From positions 23,441,789-23,505,788 of the forward strand of contig NC_037091.1 of NCBI RefSeq assembly GCF_002994745.2: DNA of 64,000 nt, read 5' to 3'. The DNA is from Rosa chinensis. Taxonomy: Eukaryota > Streptophyta > Magnoliopsida > Rosales > Rosaceae. Position numbers and translations under genes: made by a program. This document shows positions 10,931-23,157 of the stretch, piece by piece (within the stretch, counting starts at the first letter, position 1; each line of letters begins with the position of its first letter). Below the pieces are notes generated by a model. The model saw only the letters and a list, made by a program, of their open reading frames with translations, searched no databases and was not told where the DNA came from.

Positions 10931-12480
10931 GAAGAGAGGGCGTGACCCCGGAGGCGAGGCTTCTGCAATACTAGGGCTTGAAGGTCAGTAGAGAAATTTG
11001 TAGCTTTAGCTGAGAAATTTTGGTTGAGAAATTCTAAGGGTCAGTACCTTTAACCTCATGTTGTCACAGGTTTTGGCATGGGTAAGCTATAATGGATTGT
11101 GTGTTTAGTAGCTATAGTATGATGATTAGTTTTGTATTGAGGGTCAGTAGCTTTAGTTTTGTGTTTATGTTAGTTTCTTATGGGATTATTGGTGTTGTGT
11201 AATGCTTTAGTTTTGTGTTTTGTCATCCCTTATGTTCTGTGTTGCCGGTTGACTTACAGGATGGAGCTAATGAAAGCAATGTTGATGTGAGCAAACGCAA
11301 GAAGGCCATGGTATACTACTGGGGTCAGTATACTATTGGGGATCAGTACACTACTGATAAGGCTAGTATATTACTGGAGATTAGTATACTACTGAGGGTC
11401 AGTACTCCTGAAAATTCTGCTGGAGAAACTTCTTCACCATGAGAAGATATGAAATTCAAAGCAACTTGTATGTGAAAGCAGCAAAGCCAGAGATAAATGA
11501 TATAGTGTTCAAGTTTCATATTGTAATATGTATAAATAGTTTTTGGAATTATTATTCAAATGTATTGTTTCTAGAAATATTATTTTTTCATAATGCTACT
11601 GATATTCAGCAGTGTTAATTCACATTATCAAACCCACAAGGGCAGATTCGTAATTTACTTGTCAATAGAAATAATTCAAAAATGAAAGAAATCTGACAGC
11701 AAGATATAATACCTTACGCATGGGCCCTACACACTAGCTCATGGGAATTTAAAAAAACAGGCCTGCTGATGGTAATTTATGAAAAAAAAGTGTAGGTAGT
11801 GGTAATTTGCTAATTAAAGAATGGCATGTGGGGTTTTGGGGTCAATGTCAAATTATTGCTTTTCATTTAAGTGTCGCAGTTAATAAAATTAATCCCGCTT
11901 TTGTTTTTCATTGCCTGCTCGATCTTTTGTTACCCGTTCGATTTTTTAACAACATTTAAAAATATACAAACCCTATCAAAGAATAAGGTACATATAATCT
12001 ATAATTTTTTCTTAAAAAACATTATTATCAAGTGCTATCAATAAGTAGTGTTGTTGTAGTGTGACGACAAAATGAAATTCTAAAATAGACAAACCCTAGA
12101 CAAAATACCTTGACTCCCATAAACAAACAATACTCTCTAGACCACAAACCATAAAAGACAGACAAAGTCATAGAAGAGGAATTTTCTTACCTCCAAATAC
12201 GGGTGGATCCCCATCAAGCCTGAAATATCGCTAATAATTCGCCATAGTCAGATGAATCTCTGCAAAAGATCTAATTTGAGTGTAAAATCTTTGTGACTCA
12301 ACTATGATATCACCTAGTTTCTCTAAGATTTCACTATGTGAGAGAAAAGGGGTGAGAGAATACGGTTGTAGAAATTGTAAAGTAAGAAAAGTAATGACAC
12401 ATATCAGGTCCACGCATTATGGATAAGGTCTGGGTAAGGAAATGACCCAAATACCCATAAAAAATAGCACGTGGCTTGAT
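10931..12480. other. MULE interior without recognisable gene
   Basis: AT-rich DNA with a cluster of short repeats built from CAGTATACTACTG (about 11305-11410). A small open frame there (11215-11442) arises from those repeats. No domain was recognised on either strand. Confidence 0.5.
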
Positions 12481-12484
12481 TGTT

Positions 12485-12605
12485 AACTCCATCATGGACG
12501 ACATGTATGAAAGTTATGTCAGGTTGGAAACTCCAGTTTTTAATGTGATAGTTTTAAAAGTTCGGGTTTGAAAATTTAGAATGGCCATACTTCGGGTACT
12601 GTTAA
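12485..12605 (-). repeat. Right TIR of the MULE
   Basis: Complementary to the left TIR: the minus strand reads GTACCCGAAGTATGGCCATT, then AAACTATCACATTA and TTTCCAACCTGACATAAC. A piece of repeat X follows outside it (about 12605-12650). Confidence 0.65.
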
Positions 12606-12650
12606 CATGTAGTGAAAGTGTGTCGATGATACGTATTGATATAGTTTATT

Positions 12651-12880
12651 TAAGGGTGGGTCTATTTAGACTTTTGAGCCACGTGCTAGTTGGTTGCTAT
12701 TTTAGCCCTACAACGAAACAGAATATTTAATTCCCATTTGTCTTCCTTCTCGACCAGAATTTCCTGCGCTGTGTCCACCATGGCCACTTCTCCATTCTTC
12801 ACAGCCCTCTTTCACCTGTTTCCTAATCTCCTACATCCTTCTCTACCGCCTACCCTCATCTTTTCCTTCGCAGAACCTCC
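12651..12880. other. Short gene-like leader between MULE and Tat element, not assigned
   Basis: Contains a small open frame (12690-12893) with an ATG at 12780 in a Kozak-like setting (CACCATGG). It has a hydrophobic start and ends where the Tat LTR begins at 12881. It could be the 5' end of a host gene cut by the Tat insertion, or chance. No domain was recognised. Confidence 0.3.
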
Positions 12881-13629
12881 TGTTTGGCTCTAAAACCAGT
12901 TGGCTTGCAAACTGTCTCTTTTGAGTGTGTGATTGCGCAGCCGTGCTAGCACCGTGGGGTGTAGTCATCAGGGGGTCCCTTGACCTGACTTCTTGAATCA
13001 AGCAATGTGAACGAGGAGAGCACCAACCTCGTCACAAGGCTCTTTTCTTGCCTTTCGGAAAAGGACTTCTTGCCTTATGGGTAAGGACTTTGGTTGTGAT
13101 CTCTTCGCGACATCGAATGGATACTCAAACATTGCAGGTTGAGCAGAGCAATCACCGGGAAGTTTGGAGAAAGCACGGGTTTTGTTAAAGCGTGACTTTA
13201 GCTTCGCTGGGTTGCGAGGGCGTTACCCTTGCTTCGCTGATAGTATCGGTGGCAGTAGCACTAGTAGTTGGCTCTTGGAGAGACTAGGACTAGAAGTACA
13301 GTTGCCGGGTTTTCAACTAGGTATGCTCCAGAGAGGCTTTGATAATCTGTGCGATTAGATGATTTGAGAGTTTTCTTTAATTCGTCCTTGAAACCTGGTA
13401 TTTATACCTAGGGTTTCGACCGTTCCTTGCCATAGAAGGATTATTGATTGAAGTTTCCTATTCAATCTTCGCTACTTGACTCCAATAAGGGCTCGTTTTC
13501 CTTATGGATTATGGAATGGGTGAAGCTGTAACCTAAACCCAAGTAGGCTTATTTTTGGGCCGCAGGTATCGGCCCGCTATGCTAAATCCACTTAAAGGAT
13601 CTTGCCAAAATTACTTTTGGGCTCAAACA
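12881..13629 (-). repeat. 3' LTR of the first Tat element
   Basis: 749 bp; on the minus strand it starts TGTTTGAGCC. A TATA-like TATAAATA lies on the minus strand at 13399-13406. It matches 26422-27175 throughout, with scattered differences and small indels. Confidence 0.9.
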
Positions 13630-13650
13630 TTGCCCCCCATGCCCCGAAAT
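13630..13650 (-). promoter_or_regulatory. Polypurine tract of the first Tat element
   Basis: On the minus strand a purine-rich TTCGGGGCATGGGGGGCAA lies directly before the 3' LTR, in the place where plus-strand synthesis is primed. Confidence 0.75.
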
Positions 13651-13894
13651 CAGGCCCGCGAAAATGTAACTGATTGAAGGGGGTTAAAACGACATGCCTG
13701 GCGACCGAACCGAGGTCATTAATGAGGGTTGCGTCCATTCGCTTAGCTAAAATGTGTTTTCGTCGTATAGTTTCCCTCATAAAATCTCTTATTTAAATCC
13801 CGTAGCCATTTTGAATCTGTTACATCAGAAACTCTTTTAGTCTCCTAAACCTAGAAACCCTCTTGTTTTGAACATCCTCCTCAGAAACCCAGAA

Positions 13895-16800
13895 ATGGCT
13901 CCCCCAAAGAAGATAGTTATTGATCAAGAGGAAGAACTCAATGACAAAGCCCCCCACATTTGGGGAACCAGCATCGGTACCCGCTGTCACATCCACACTA
14001 CTATCCAGAGACCTCTGCTTCTCAGGCTCCCAAATCACCATGTCGGGCTGGGTCCGGCGCTGCGAGATTCCATCCCCGGCGATGCTATTTCCCTCTACGG
14101 CCTACCCATCCGTCGACCCATTCCGGTCCTTCGAAGGACCCCTGGAGACTTCAGCAGTTGGGGTGCGCAAAAACATCGAGCGAAAATAGGACACTGGCCA
14201 TCCTCGATCAGCGCAGTGGAGCTCTCCTGGTATCGCTAAGTGCGAGTGCGAGATCTGGCTCACTGGAACGCGGCAGGTATTACCCATACTATTGATTTAT
14301 GCTTTCGCCTCCCCCGCGGTGGCAATCGCTCACCGCTCGCCACCTTTCTCTGCTTTTGGAATATTGCCACCAACACCTTCGATTTCCGATTTGGCCAAAT
14401 GAGCATCACCCTGCTTGATATCCTCACCATTACTGGATTACCTATTGATGGCGAGCCCTATCTGCATGGCCAATTCGACTCTGCCACCTTTCCTTCCACC
14501 ATGGCCCAAACCGGTCGCAGAGCTCACAGCAGCTCCTATCCGCGGTGGCTGGCCTATTACCACAGAGAACATAATGCGACAGGTGGAATTGCCTTTCTGG
14601 AGTACTGGCTCTGCAAGTTCATCTTCTGCACCTCTGCCAACAAACCCACTGGTACTTGGACTTCTTTGGCAACGACCCTCTATAACGGCCGTCGCGTAGG
14701 ACTGGGACAACCAGTGTTGGGCGCCCTCTATCGCACTCTATACCAGGCCACCATGCATCCTTTTGAGACTAGCATTTCTGGCCCTTTTTGGATCCTTGAT
14801 TTCTGGATTCAAACTTATTTTCCATATTTTCGTCGCGACGATATTCCACTGCTTCCACCAGATGATCAACTCTTGGGCCAATGGTTTAGCCGCGAGGAAA
14901 GGTATACATCCCCTCCTTATTCTGAGTGCTTCAAATATTTGTACCTCCTACACGAAATGCCCTACTGCTACCTAATGCTTGGTAGAAGATTCCCACCTCC
15001 ACTTGAAAATGGGTTCCTTCCCGGGGCTCCTAACTACAGTGATCGCTCGCACTTGGCTTTTCACCGCGCGATCTCCTGTTCAGATATTAGGCTTGCTGCT
15101 GATGAACTTAGTTATGAGCTTTACGCGCCAAACCATTTTGCTCGCCAATTTGGCCTCGCCCAATTAGTAACATTCTCCTTCTATGCTGCATGGAACTACA
15201 ACACTTCTTGGAGCAGAATTGGCCCCGCTAGTGGGCCTCCACCGACACAAAGCATGCTTACACTGGTTGATCTCCCTGACTGGGCCAATGACATCGCTCC
15301 CGTGGATGGGAACGCTGAAGAGTATGAGCAGTGGTGGTCAGAAGTCTCTATCAACTGCTGGGGACAAAAGGATGATGAACTCTTCGCGACCATCTTTGCA
15401 GAACTGAGATACCCCTAAGGTACTGATACTGAGTTGCTTGCTCGCTTTCCTGAAGCCGAGGCACAACCCCCGCCCCCTGAAACGACTCAGCGACCCGCGA
15501 GAACTCCACGCCCGGTCCAAGCTGGGATAGTAATCCGCGCGCCTCCTCAAGAGGTAATTACCTTATATTGTCCTTCATTTTCTGTTATCGCGTTCTCTTT
15601 TAACTAAGACTTTTTGTTGTATCAGGGAAGTGTGCCACTTTCCGGCAGTCGCATAGTTAATGCTTCTCCGGCCACTGGACAGGCCGCGAAGCATAAAGCA
15701 ATAGTGACGGAACCCGAAGCCGAAGACTCCTTTTATGATGATGATGACCCACTAACGGTAAGGATTTTCCCCTTATAAGGTCTTGACGTTTTCTTTCCAA
15801 GTCTAATCTTTAAATCCTGACAGATTGCCGCTGCTTTAGCCCGAAAGCGCAGTTGCGCTGATCCTCTAATTGATCCGTGGGCAGAAGATGAACCAATCGC
15901 TGATCGACTGGTAATACACATTTAAGGCGAGCAATGGAATCTTTGTTTCATTATGTGTGACTGTATAACACTCCTCCTTTACAGGTTCGTCGTAGGTCTT
16001 CCAGACAAGCTGGGGAAGGATCTTCTGCTGCTGGCGACGACGCGTCTGCTTCACACTCCGAAGCGCCGACTGGCTTTAACAATCTTTCACCTCCCACCAA
16101 TGTTGCAAATATGCAATTGGCTCTAGTGCCAGTTCAAGTCATAGACGATAGCTCGCCTGAGATTGAGGAAAGGATACCTCTCGCGGACACCCTTCACGAG
16201 CAACAAACTGTAGTACCTATCATGGAACAAGTAGCGCTTGATTCGATTCCGGTTTCTGGTGAGGTCAATCAAGAACTAGTGCCAGTAGCAATCCTTCATG
16301 AGCTACTTGTCCCAGAGGTATACCTTCTTGCTCACCATATATTCTGATTCCTACCTTAACCTTTTGACATTGTAACTATTCACAGGAAAACAGAATCCTG
16401 CCCCTATCGAGGAAGTGACTACGGCCGCTGTAGAGGTGCTTGGCGAAAATCATGCTGAACCAGATGGCACGGACGCGGATGACCAAGAACCCATCCCTGA
16501 TGGCCCCCAAGCACCAGAAGTAGAAGATGATGTAAACCCTGAGCCGGTGCTGGAAGCGGTTCTTATCGCGGAGCCTCTCGAGGCTCCTGTTGCTGCTGCC
16601 CCAAATCCGCAGCCTGCGCCTCCCTCCAGACTGGAAAGTCTGGCTCGCGTACTTGAAGTGACTCTTCCTGGAGTTATAGATGATGCTAGAGAAGGCCTAC
16701 GTCGTCTCCTGGGACCCGATATTCTGACGCCCGGTGAGCCTGCGAGAGTTTTGGAGTATCTGAAGGTACTTCTCCGCGAGGGAGCCATCACTGAAGCCCA

Positions 16801-17215
16801 GTTCCTCGATATCGATCAACTGCTGCAGGATCTCCCCCAATGGCTCAATGAGAAAGCGGCCGTGACTGCGCAGGCCAGGCAGACCCAAGCCCACTATCTG
16901 ACCCTTACTCAACAAGCAGATACCTAGCGTGATTTCTTAGGCGACCGGGGCATTCTTATTAGGGACTTGACGGTTACGAGGAAGCATCTCAGAACCCAGA
17001 TTCAGGATCTTCAGGCCCAATTAACAGCTGTCACAGCCAGGCTCGCCCATGAGGAAGCCCAACTGGAGCAACCCTTAGCCGCTCTTGAGGCCCTGTCTCA
17101 AGAACTGGCCCAAGCTCACCTGGCGGCCCAACAAGCCGCTGAAGCTTCTGCTGATGCCAGCTTTCGCCTGGATGAACATTTCCTCCGCCTAACTTATGCA
17201 GGCCGAGGGTTTTAG
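13895..17215 (+). pseudogene. Opposite-strand plant-mobile-domain gene of the Tat element
   Basis: This gene runs against pol. It starts at the ATG at 13895 (MAPPKKIVID), about 100 bp after a TATA-like TATTTAAAT (about 13790). The N-terminal half resembles the plant mobile domain family: NTFDFRFGQMSITLLDILTI, then GLPIDGEP near 14380-14450. Exons follow with good GT-AG borders: to 15553, 15626-15757, 15824-15910, 15985-16317, and 16394 to the end. Frame is kept across all of them. The C-terminal part is acidic/proline-rich, then a coiled coil (16967-17215). Three in-frame stops (14237-14239, 15416-15418, 16925-16927) break it. Extra antisense frames of this type are known from Tat retrotransposons. 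The protein's role is unknown; a part in silencing or targeting is speculation. Confidence 0.75.
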
Positions 17216-18752
17216 GCCTCTAATATTAGGCCCATTATTTTGTATGAACAATATTAATATTAACATCATCATTTATGGTTTAGTGAAATATTCAGCCCAC
17301 ATTTCTTGGCCTAAATATTTTGGAATTACAGGCAATTAAGCGCTCAACTTTTCCTTTATTGCATATTAAAACCGTTTGAAAAGATAATCTCGAAATAGAA
17401 CGGTTACCTCCTCGAAGACTGCTCCGCTTCCCACGCGTCTTCGAATTTCTCTCCTTTCTGAGATCATAGCACTCAATTCAGTCGGTATTCCCATTGATGG
17501 TGTTGAATTATTTCAACTGCCCATCGAAAGGTTGAAGCCACTGAGGTTGGCCCTATAAATAGTCACACTTTGGAGAAGCGAACACATACACAAACATGGC
17601 TAACCCAGACATAACTCTGCAAACCTTGCTCCTTTTCCTTATGTTTCTGAAATCTTCTCCTCACGATCTCACCCTTAGCCTCTAATTTTTAGGCTTTATG
17701 GCTTAATCTCAATGCCTAGGTAGGCCTTATGGCCTAATCTTAGGTTCAATCTCGTGTCTTTGGTCTCTGTAGTTCCGGATGGGATTCTTCGGTTCCACCT
17801 AGACTGAAGAACACGAGGGGCTCCTAGCGCGGGATACCATATTCTGGGGATTCCCTCTCCTCAGATTTCCCTACGCGGAGCAAAACGAAGAAGGGCGGAA
17901 GGCCACTCGAGGCCGACCGTTCTTCTTCCGCAGCTTACCTTCGGGGTCGGACGCACAGGCTTCTGTTTTTTCCCTGGAGGTAGATGAGGCAACTGGGCTG
18001 CACTGACGCGCTGATTCCATCTCCATCCCGGAGGATAGCCAACTGGAAGGGCCGCGATGGATTATTTCCTTCCCTTTTCTTCCAGTACAAGCGATAGCAG
18101 CTACAACCCGGAGTCAAGAAATGTGGGTGAAGAGAGGAAGAGTAAGTATGATCATCTCACTGCCTCTGCCGCAAGATTCAGACACTCTTAGAAGATCTGA
18201 AATCCTTATGATGTTTAGCCACTTTTTTGGCTTTGTAAACTGCAAATGTAATTTTTGAACACATTGTATTGCTTTTGGCCACAAAGCCACTTTATGTACG
18301 AAAGTTGCTGAATCTTGTCATTTGTTGAAAAATAATAGGGCCTCTGTATAGGCCCTTACATATATTCCTAACACATATTGTCAAGAAAGTTGAAAGAAAA
18401 GTCTCAAAAGAAAAGAATTGAAAAATTTAATTTACTGCACAATGTAATGGCCGCAAACATTTGGCCTAGATGCATAGAGTGTTTCCCCCTTAGTGTTCTT
18501 AGGTAGAGTGAATGCATGAGGATGAGGCCACAGATTGGCCTAAATGGAACGGATGGAGCAAGCCAAAGAAGACTATGTTTGCCCCCCAATCTCAGGGACA
18601 GCTGGAGCCGGTGAGTCTTCAAATTCCCAAACACTGAGGTAATATTTCTTGAGGAACCTGCCGTTAATGGGGTTGCGGTGGAGGTCGCCGTCCATATCTT
18701 TGAGGTGAAAAGCCCCGCGTTCTAGAATACGGTAAATAATAAAAGGTCCTTC
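17216..18752. other. Non-coding interior between the opposite-strand gene and integrase
   Basis: Contains a plus-strand TATA-like CTATAAATAG at about 17555, and 35 bp later a 29-codon frame starting ATGGCTAACCC (about 17595-17684) with a hydrophobic centre. No family was recognised. It lies downstream of integrase in the element's own orientation and is otherwise featureless. Confidence 0.45.
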
Positions 18753-19705
18753 CTAGCGAGGAGTCCATTTACTGCGGCCAGTCAACTTTTCGCCAAACGG
18801 TAGGACTGCTTTCCACACGAGCTCACCCTCCTTGTAACTGCCACCACGCGTCCTCTTACCATAGGCGCGAGCGATCCGCTGCTTTTCCATGACTAGGGTG
18901 TCCAAAGCCTTTAAGCGCTTCCCGCTAAGGTCTTCATGTTCTTGCCACATAGCCTGGACATAATCTTCACCAATCAGATGATGTTCATCTTGGACGCGCA
19001 GAGATTGAACATTGATCTCCAAAGGGAGAACCACAACGTGGCCGAACATTAATGCATAGGGGGTGGTGGTCGTAGGATTCCGCTTAGAAGTACGATAAGC
19101 CCATAACGTCTCAAACAATGTGTCATGCCACTGACAAGGGTTTTCCACGAGCAGTTTTTTCAATAGAGTAATGATGATCTTGTTACTGGACTCTGCTTGA
19201 CCATTCGATTGGGCATAATAAGGCGTGCTATGGATAAATTGGATGCCATAAGAATTGACAAGCTTCTCAACATCGCCACCCATGAACGCTGCCCCCTGTC
19301 TGACACTAAAACTTGTAGAATGCCAAACCTGCAAATAATATTGTGAAAGATGAATTAGCGAGTAGTGGCACCGGAAGCCTCTTTCAAAGGCTCGGCTTCC
19401 ACCCACTTAGTGAAGAAATCGGTAGCGACGATGATGGACTTGTGCTGGAGTGAAGAATGCGGGTGAATCATGCCGATCAAGTCCAAATCCGAACCTCGCG
19501 CAGGCCACGGTTTAATGATGGGCTGCATGGGAATATTAGAAATGTGTTGGACTGGTCCATGTGCCTGGCAATCTTGGCATCCTTTCGCGAATGCGAAACA
19601 GTCCTTCAAAATACTGGGCCAATAATAGCCATGTCTCCTGATAAGCCAGTGCATCTTTGGACCCGCTGGATGGGCGCCACACACGCCTTCATGTACTTCT
19701 CGCAT
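18753..19705 (-). pseudogene. Integrase of the first Tat element, broken
   Basis: On the minus strand the first part (19705-19355) starts with an HHCC zinc-binding region (HEGVCGAH ... CQDCQAH) and the core motif DLIGMIHPH, then VATDFFTKWVEAEPL. After a frame change near 19370 the second part (19406-18753) carries GAAFMGG, the region of the second catalytic aspartate, and GQAESSNKII with the catalytic glutamate. A C-terminal segment with EGELVWKAVLPFG follows. Integrase would insert the cDNA into the genome. The frame change, and replacement of residues around the second aspartate, suggest loss of function. Confidence 0.8.
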
Positions 19706-20599
19706 TAATCATTTTGCTTAGCGGCCATAGACACACTTGAAAAATCGATGCCATCTTCACCGCGTCGACGTAGCTCTTCACCTCTGAGGAAGTAATTTAA
19801 AGCAAGGAAACGGATCTTCCTGTCTGCAATGGGGTCTGGCTGCTTGAGGTAATCTATCAAAGGGATGCGCCAATCGATGTCAATGGGCTCCAGGACCGTG
19901 ACGACAGGCTCGTCAGGCTGGTCAGGTCGCACAAGCCACGAAGGCAGCGTGCTTTGCTCAACCTTCAGAATGCGCTCGCAAACCCCATATTTCAATGTAA
20001 TTCCTGTAGCCAGTTGAGAGAGTTCATTGGCCGCAAAGTTGCGCTCGCGAGGAATGTGCTCCAAACCCACGTCATCAAATTAGTCTAGGAGCTCAACGGC
20101 GCGATTCAAATATGGTACGAGCAAGCAACTGACACACATGAACTTTTCTTGAAGCTAATTGATCACGAGCAAAGAGTCACCACGAACCTAGATGTCTCTC
20201 ACCCCTAGTTCCAACAATACCTCCAGGCCAATAATAAGGGCCTCGTATTCTGCTTGGTTATTGGTGCACTTAAACTCCAACTGGAAAGAATATGAAAAAC
20301 GATCGCTTGCTGGGTTTTCCAGAACCACTCCTGCCGCTGCTAGGGTTTCTGTGCGTGAGCTATCAAAAAAAAAAAACCCAAGGTCGAAGGGAGACTGTGG
20401 CTTGATACCATACAGCATATTCTAGAATGCGTGCCAAATCTGGTCGAGTGGTGGCGGTCGCTATCTCTAACTCTTTCGTTGCAGGTACATCCATCATAGG
20501 ATGATGTGCTAGGAAGTCTGCGATAGCTTGTCCCTTTACTGCTTTCTGTGGAACGTATTGTAGCGAGAATTCGGATAAGGGCAAGCACCCACTTGCCAA
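19705..20599 (-). pseudogene. Additional (archaeal-type) RNase H and linker of the Tat element
   Basis: The linker starts near 20599 with PQKAVKGQAIADFLA, the conserved lead-in to the second RNase H of Tat elements. The domain proper (about 20385-20188) has AAAGVVLENP and CTNNQAEYEALIIGLE, with the catalytic glutamate in AEYEAL. Its tail (20070-19705) has HIPRERNFAANELSQLAT, where the family's D-x-L-A is N-E-L-S. Several frame changes and a stop near 20187 separate the pieces. A second RNase H is diagnostic for the Tat lineage. Confidence 0.8.
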
Positions 20600-20618
20600 T
20601 GCGACCTCTCAGAATAGG

Positions 20619-21816
20619 TCACGACAGCATATATTTAACCAGGTCGGTTTGAGCAATGATGCAAGCAGTAAAGGATAACATGTAGTGCCGTAACTTGCAT
20701 GCTGAGAAATATAGTGTAAGACACAGCTTCTCCATTGGAGTATACCTTGTTTCGTAATCTATAAGTGTCCTACTGAGGTAAAAGATAGCATGTTCGATGC
20801 CTTCCTCGTCATCTTGAGCAAGTAGGCTTCCAATGGAAGCCTCAGCTGCTGAAATATACAGCTTCAATGGGAATCCAGCTCTAGGTGGGACAAGTACTGG
20901 CGGGTTCGCTCAATAGGCCTTTATTTTGTCAAAAGCCTCTTGATGTTTAGGTTCCCACACAAACTCGTTCTGTCCCTGCAGCTTCAGCAGTGGGGAAAAG
21001 GGCTGGATTTTACATGTAGAGTTAGAGATGAAACATCTCAAAAAATTGATCTTACCCAGCAATCACTGTAGTTCCTTCTTTGTTCGCGGGGAGATGCTTT
21101 GATGACTGCGCTGGCCTTGTCCTCAGGGACTTCAATTCCTCTCTGGTGGACTATAAATCCTAGAAAGTCACCAGTTTGAACTCCGAAAACACATTTGGTG
21201 GGGTTCATCTTGAGCTTGTGTTGCCGCATTTGCTCGAAGACCTTTCTGAGATCTACGATATGGTCTCCTCTCATCTTAGACTTCATAACCACGTCATCGA
21301 TATAAACCTCCAATATGTCATGAAAGATCAGGTTCATGACTCTCTGATATGTTGCCCCCGCATTCTTCAGTCTAAAAGGCATGACCACGTATTCAAAAAC
21401 ACCTGTGAACCCTGGGCAACGGAATGCGGTCTTGAGTCTGTCTTCCTCCACGACCGGAATTTGGTGATACCCTGCAGTTCCGTCCATGAAGGACAACAGC
21501 TCGTGTCCCGCTACTGCGTCTACCAGCATATCCGCTACCGGCATGGGGTAACGTCTTTAGGCATAGCGACATTAAGGTCCCTGTAGTCTACGCAAACCCT
21601 CATCTTGCCATTCTTCTTGCGGATTGGCACTATGTTGGATAGCCATTCATTGTATTTGGCTACCCAGATGATGCCTGACTTGTGCATCTTTTCAACTTCC
21701 TCTTTGATCAGGACTTGGGTCTCAGAGTTCATTCTTCGCGGCTCTTGCTTCACAGGCCTCTTGTCAGGGAGTGTGGGTAGCTGATGGCATACCAAATCTG
21801 GTGACAGGCCTAGCAT
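20619..21816 (-). pseudogene. Reverse transcriptase and RNase H of the first Tat element
   Basis: On the minus strand the finger part (21816-21535) reads EVEKMHKSGIIWVAKY and VCVDYRDLNVAMPKD. A frame change near 21540 leads into the palm (21544-21038) with FMDGTAGYHQIPV, and VYIDDVVMKSK, where YIDD is the catalytic Y/F-x-D-D. The connection and first RNase H (20867-20619) show LYISAAEASIGSLLAQ and AIFYLSRTL and DYETRYTPMEKLCL. Breaks lie near 21540, 21040 and 20870. The enzyme would copy element RNA into cDNA in the cytoplasm. Confidence 0.85.
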
Positions 21817-22392
21817 GTCTTCATATTTCTCCGCGAAGCGGTCTTTGAATTCCAGTAATAAAGTAATAAGCCTCTATTTTTCGCTAAGCTCTAAATAAGT
21901 ACTAATAGCCACTTCCATAGGCTCATCTACTGTTCCAAGATTGACCTTCTCGGTAGGGTCCCTGACCTTGGAGGGGTATCGTCTAGCGCTGCCAGAGCCA
22001 GCTGAATCTCTTCTTCGTCTTCTTATTCTTGGTCAGAGAACTCTTCGTTGACAATTTCTAAGGTCACGATTCAATCATAGGCCTTTTTTTCCACTAAGTA
22101 CGAGGATAGTCTTTCGTACAATGAGTGGAAGGCCTCTACGCCTTCCTCTTGAAGGTCGTAATCCAGTACTCGTTTAAGGGTTTGGGTACAGCATGGCCAG
22201 GCCTTTCCAAGCCTTCCTTTGCGAGCGTGAGCCCCCACTGTGCCAATTCAGAGGCAGTCACCCCTGTGGGGCGGCCTTTGTCATCGATGCCACTGACCTG
22301 CAATGGAGTAGTAGTACCTGGCATCAACATAATTCGCGGAAACAGAGAACGGGCGAGTATCCGCTTTGACCACCTCAGCTTTGTTTGTTACC

Positions 22393-22809
22393 CTATTCCA
22401 CATAATCAGTTCCTGATGAAGAGTTGACGGAACACAGTAACTCCGATGGATCCAGTCCCTGCCTAGAATGGAACTGTAAGCTCACGAAGAAAGCATAAAC
22501 ACCCTCTGCGGGGCCTACCTTCACGCTCAGGAATGATAAACCCAATGTTTTCATTATAGTCCCCGCGAAGTTCTTGAGCGTGAGAGATGTAGACTGTATC
22601 TTTTCTTTCTTAAGCCTAAGTAAATGCATGGTTCTTGTCGTGATGACATTGACTGCTGCTCCAGTATCAACCATGATTTTACCAACCTTGGTACCACCAA
22701 TCTCCGCCGTGATGTACAGAGGTCTCATGTGTTGAACCATTGCTGGGGTTGGCCTTGTAAAGCTCATGAAGAACTCCTTGCCGTTGGCGTCCTCTGTTTC
22801 CAGTAACAC
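22393..22809 (-). pseudogene. Aspartic protease (retropepsin) of the first Tat element
   Basis: Contains MVDTGAAVNVI near 22670-22640, the D-T-G catalytic motif, flanked by PLYITAEIGGTKVGKI upstream and LKNFAGTIMKTLG downstream, as usual in Tat proteases. It would process Gag-Pol. The piece itself is open, but the frames around it (22812 on one side, about 22390 on the other) are interrupted. A linker (22330-22136) and further broken pieces lead on to reverse transcriptase. Confidence 0.8.
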
Positions 22810-23157
22810 AACCTCCTCGACAAGTGTTGTTGCCGCTGAAGTAATCTGTAGAGGCTGTTCATTGTTCTCCTCAGTTTCAATACATTCTTACGCAGCGACT
22901 GACAGTGCGTATTTTGCTACAAGCATGTAAACCATGTTGCAAGAGGTATCAACTGTATCTGTCTCGTCCATATCCTCTTCAAGGTTGAGCTTGGGCTCAT
23001 CAAGCAGGATGTCGGTGTTGAATTACTTAGCTAACCGGTATACTAATGATTCTTCTGTAAGGCCCTTTACCTCACACTGCTTGTGTTCCTGCACCGCCTC
23101 CCCTGCTGTACTCTGTTTTGGGGGCGCGACCACTATACTTTAGGCTCTTTTAGGTCT

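Larger units (their letters stand above)
1450..12605. mobile_element. MULE (Mutator-like) element, interrupted by nested insertions
   Basis: The terminal inverted repeats are long, about 115 bp. The left one (about 8847-8965, with CATTCTAAAT and AAACTATCACATTA) pairs with the complement of about 12485-12600, and both contain TTTCCAACCTGAC and AACTTTCATACATG. The outermost bases of the left end are stranded at about 1450-1465, because a hAT element sits inside the TIR. A MURA-type transposase remnant lies on the minus strand (9436-10262). I could not find a 9-bp TSD with confidence. A second, truncated copy starts at about 53738. Confidence 0.6.
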
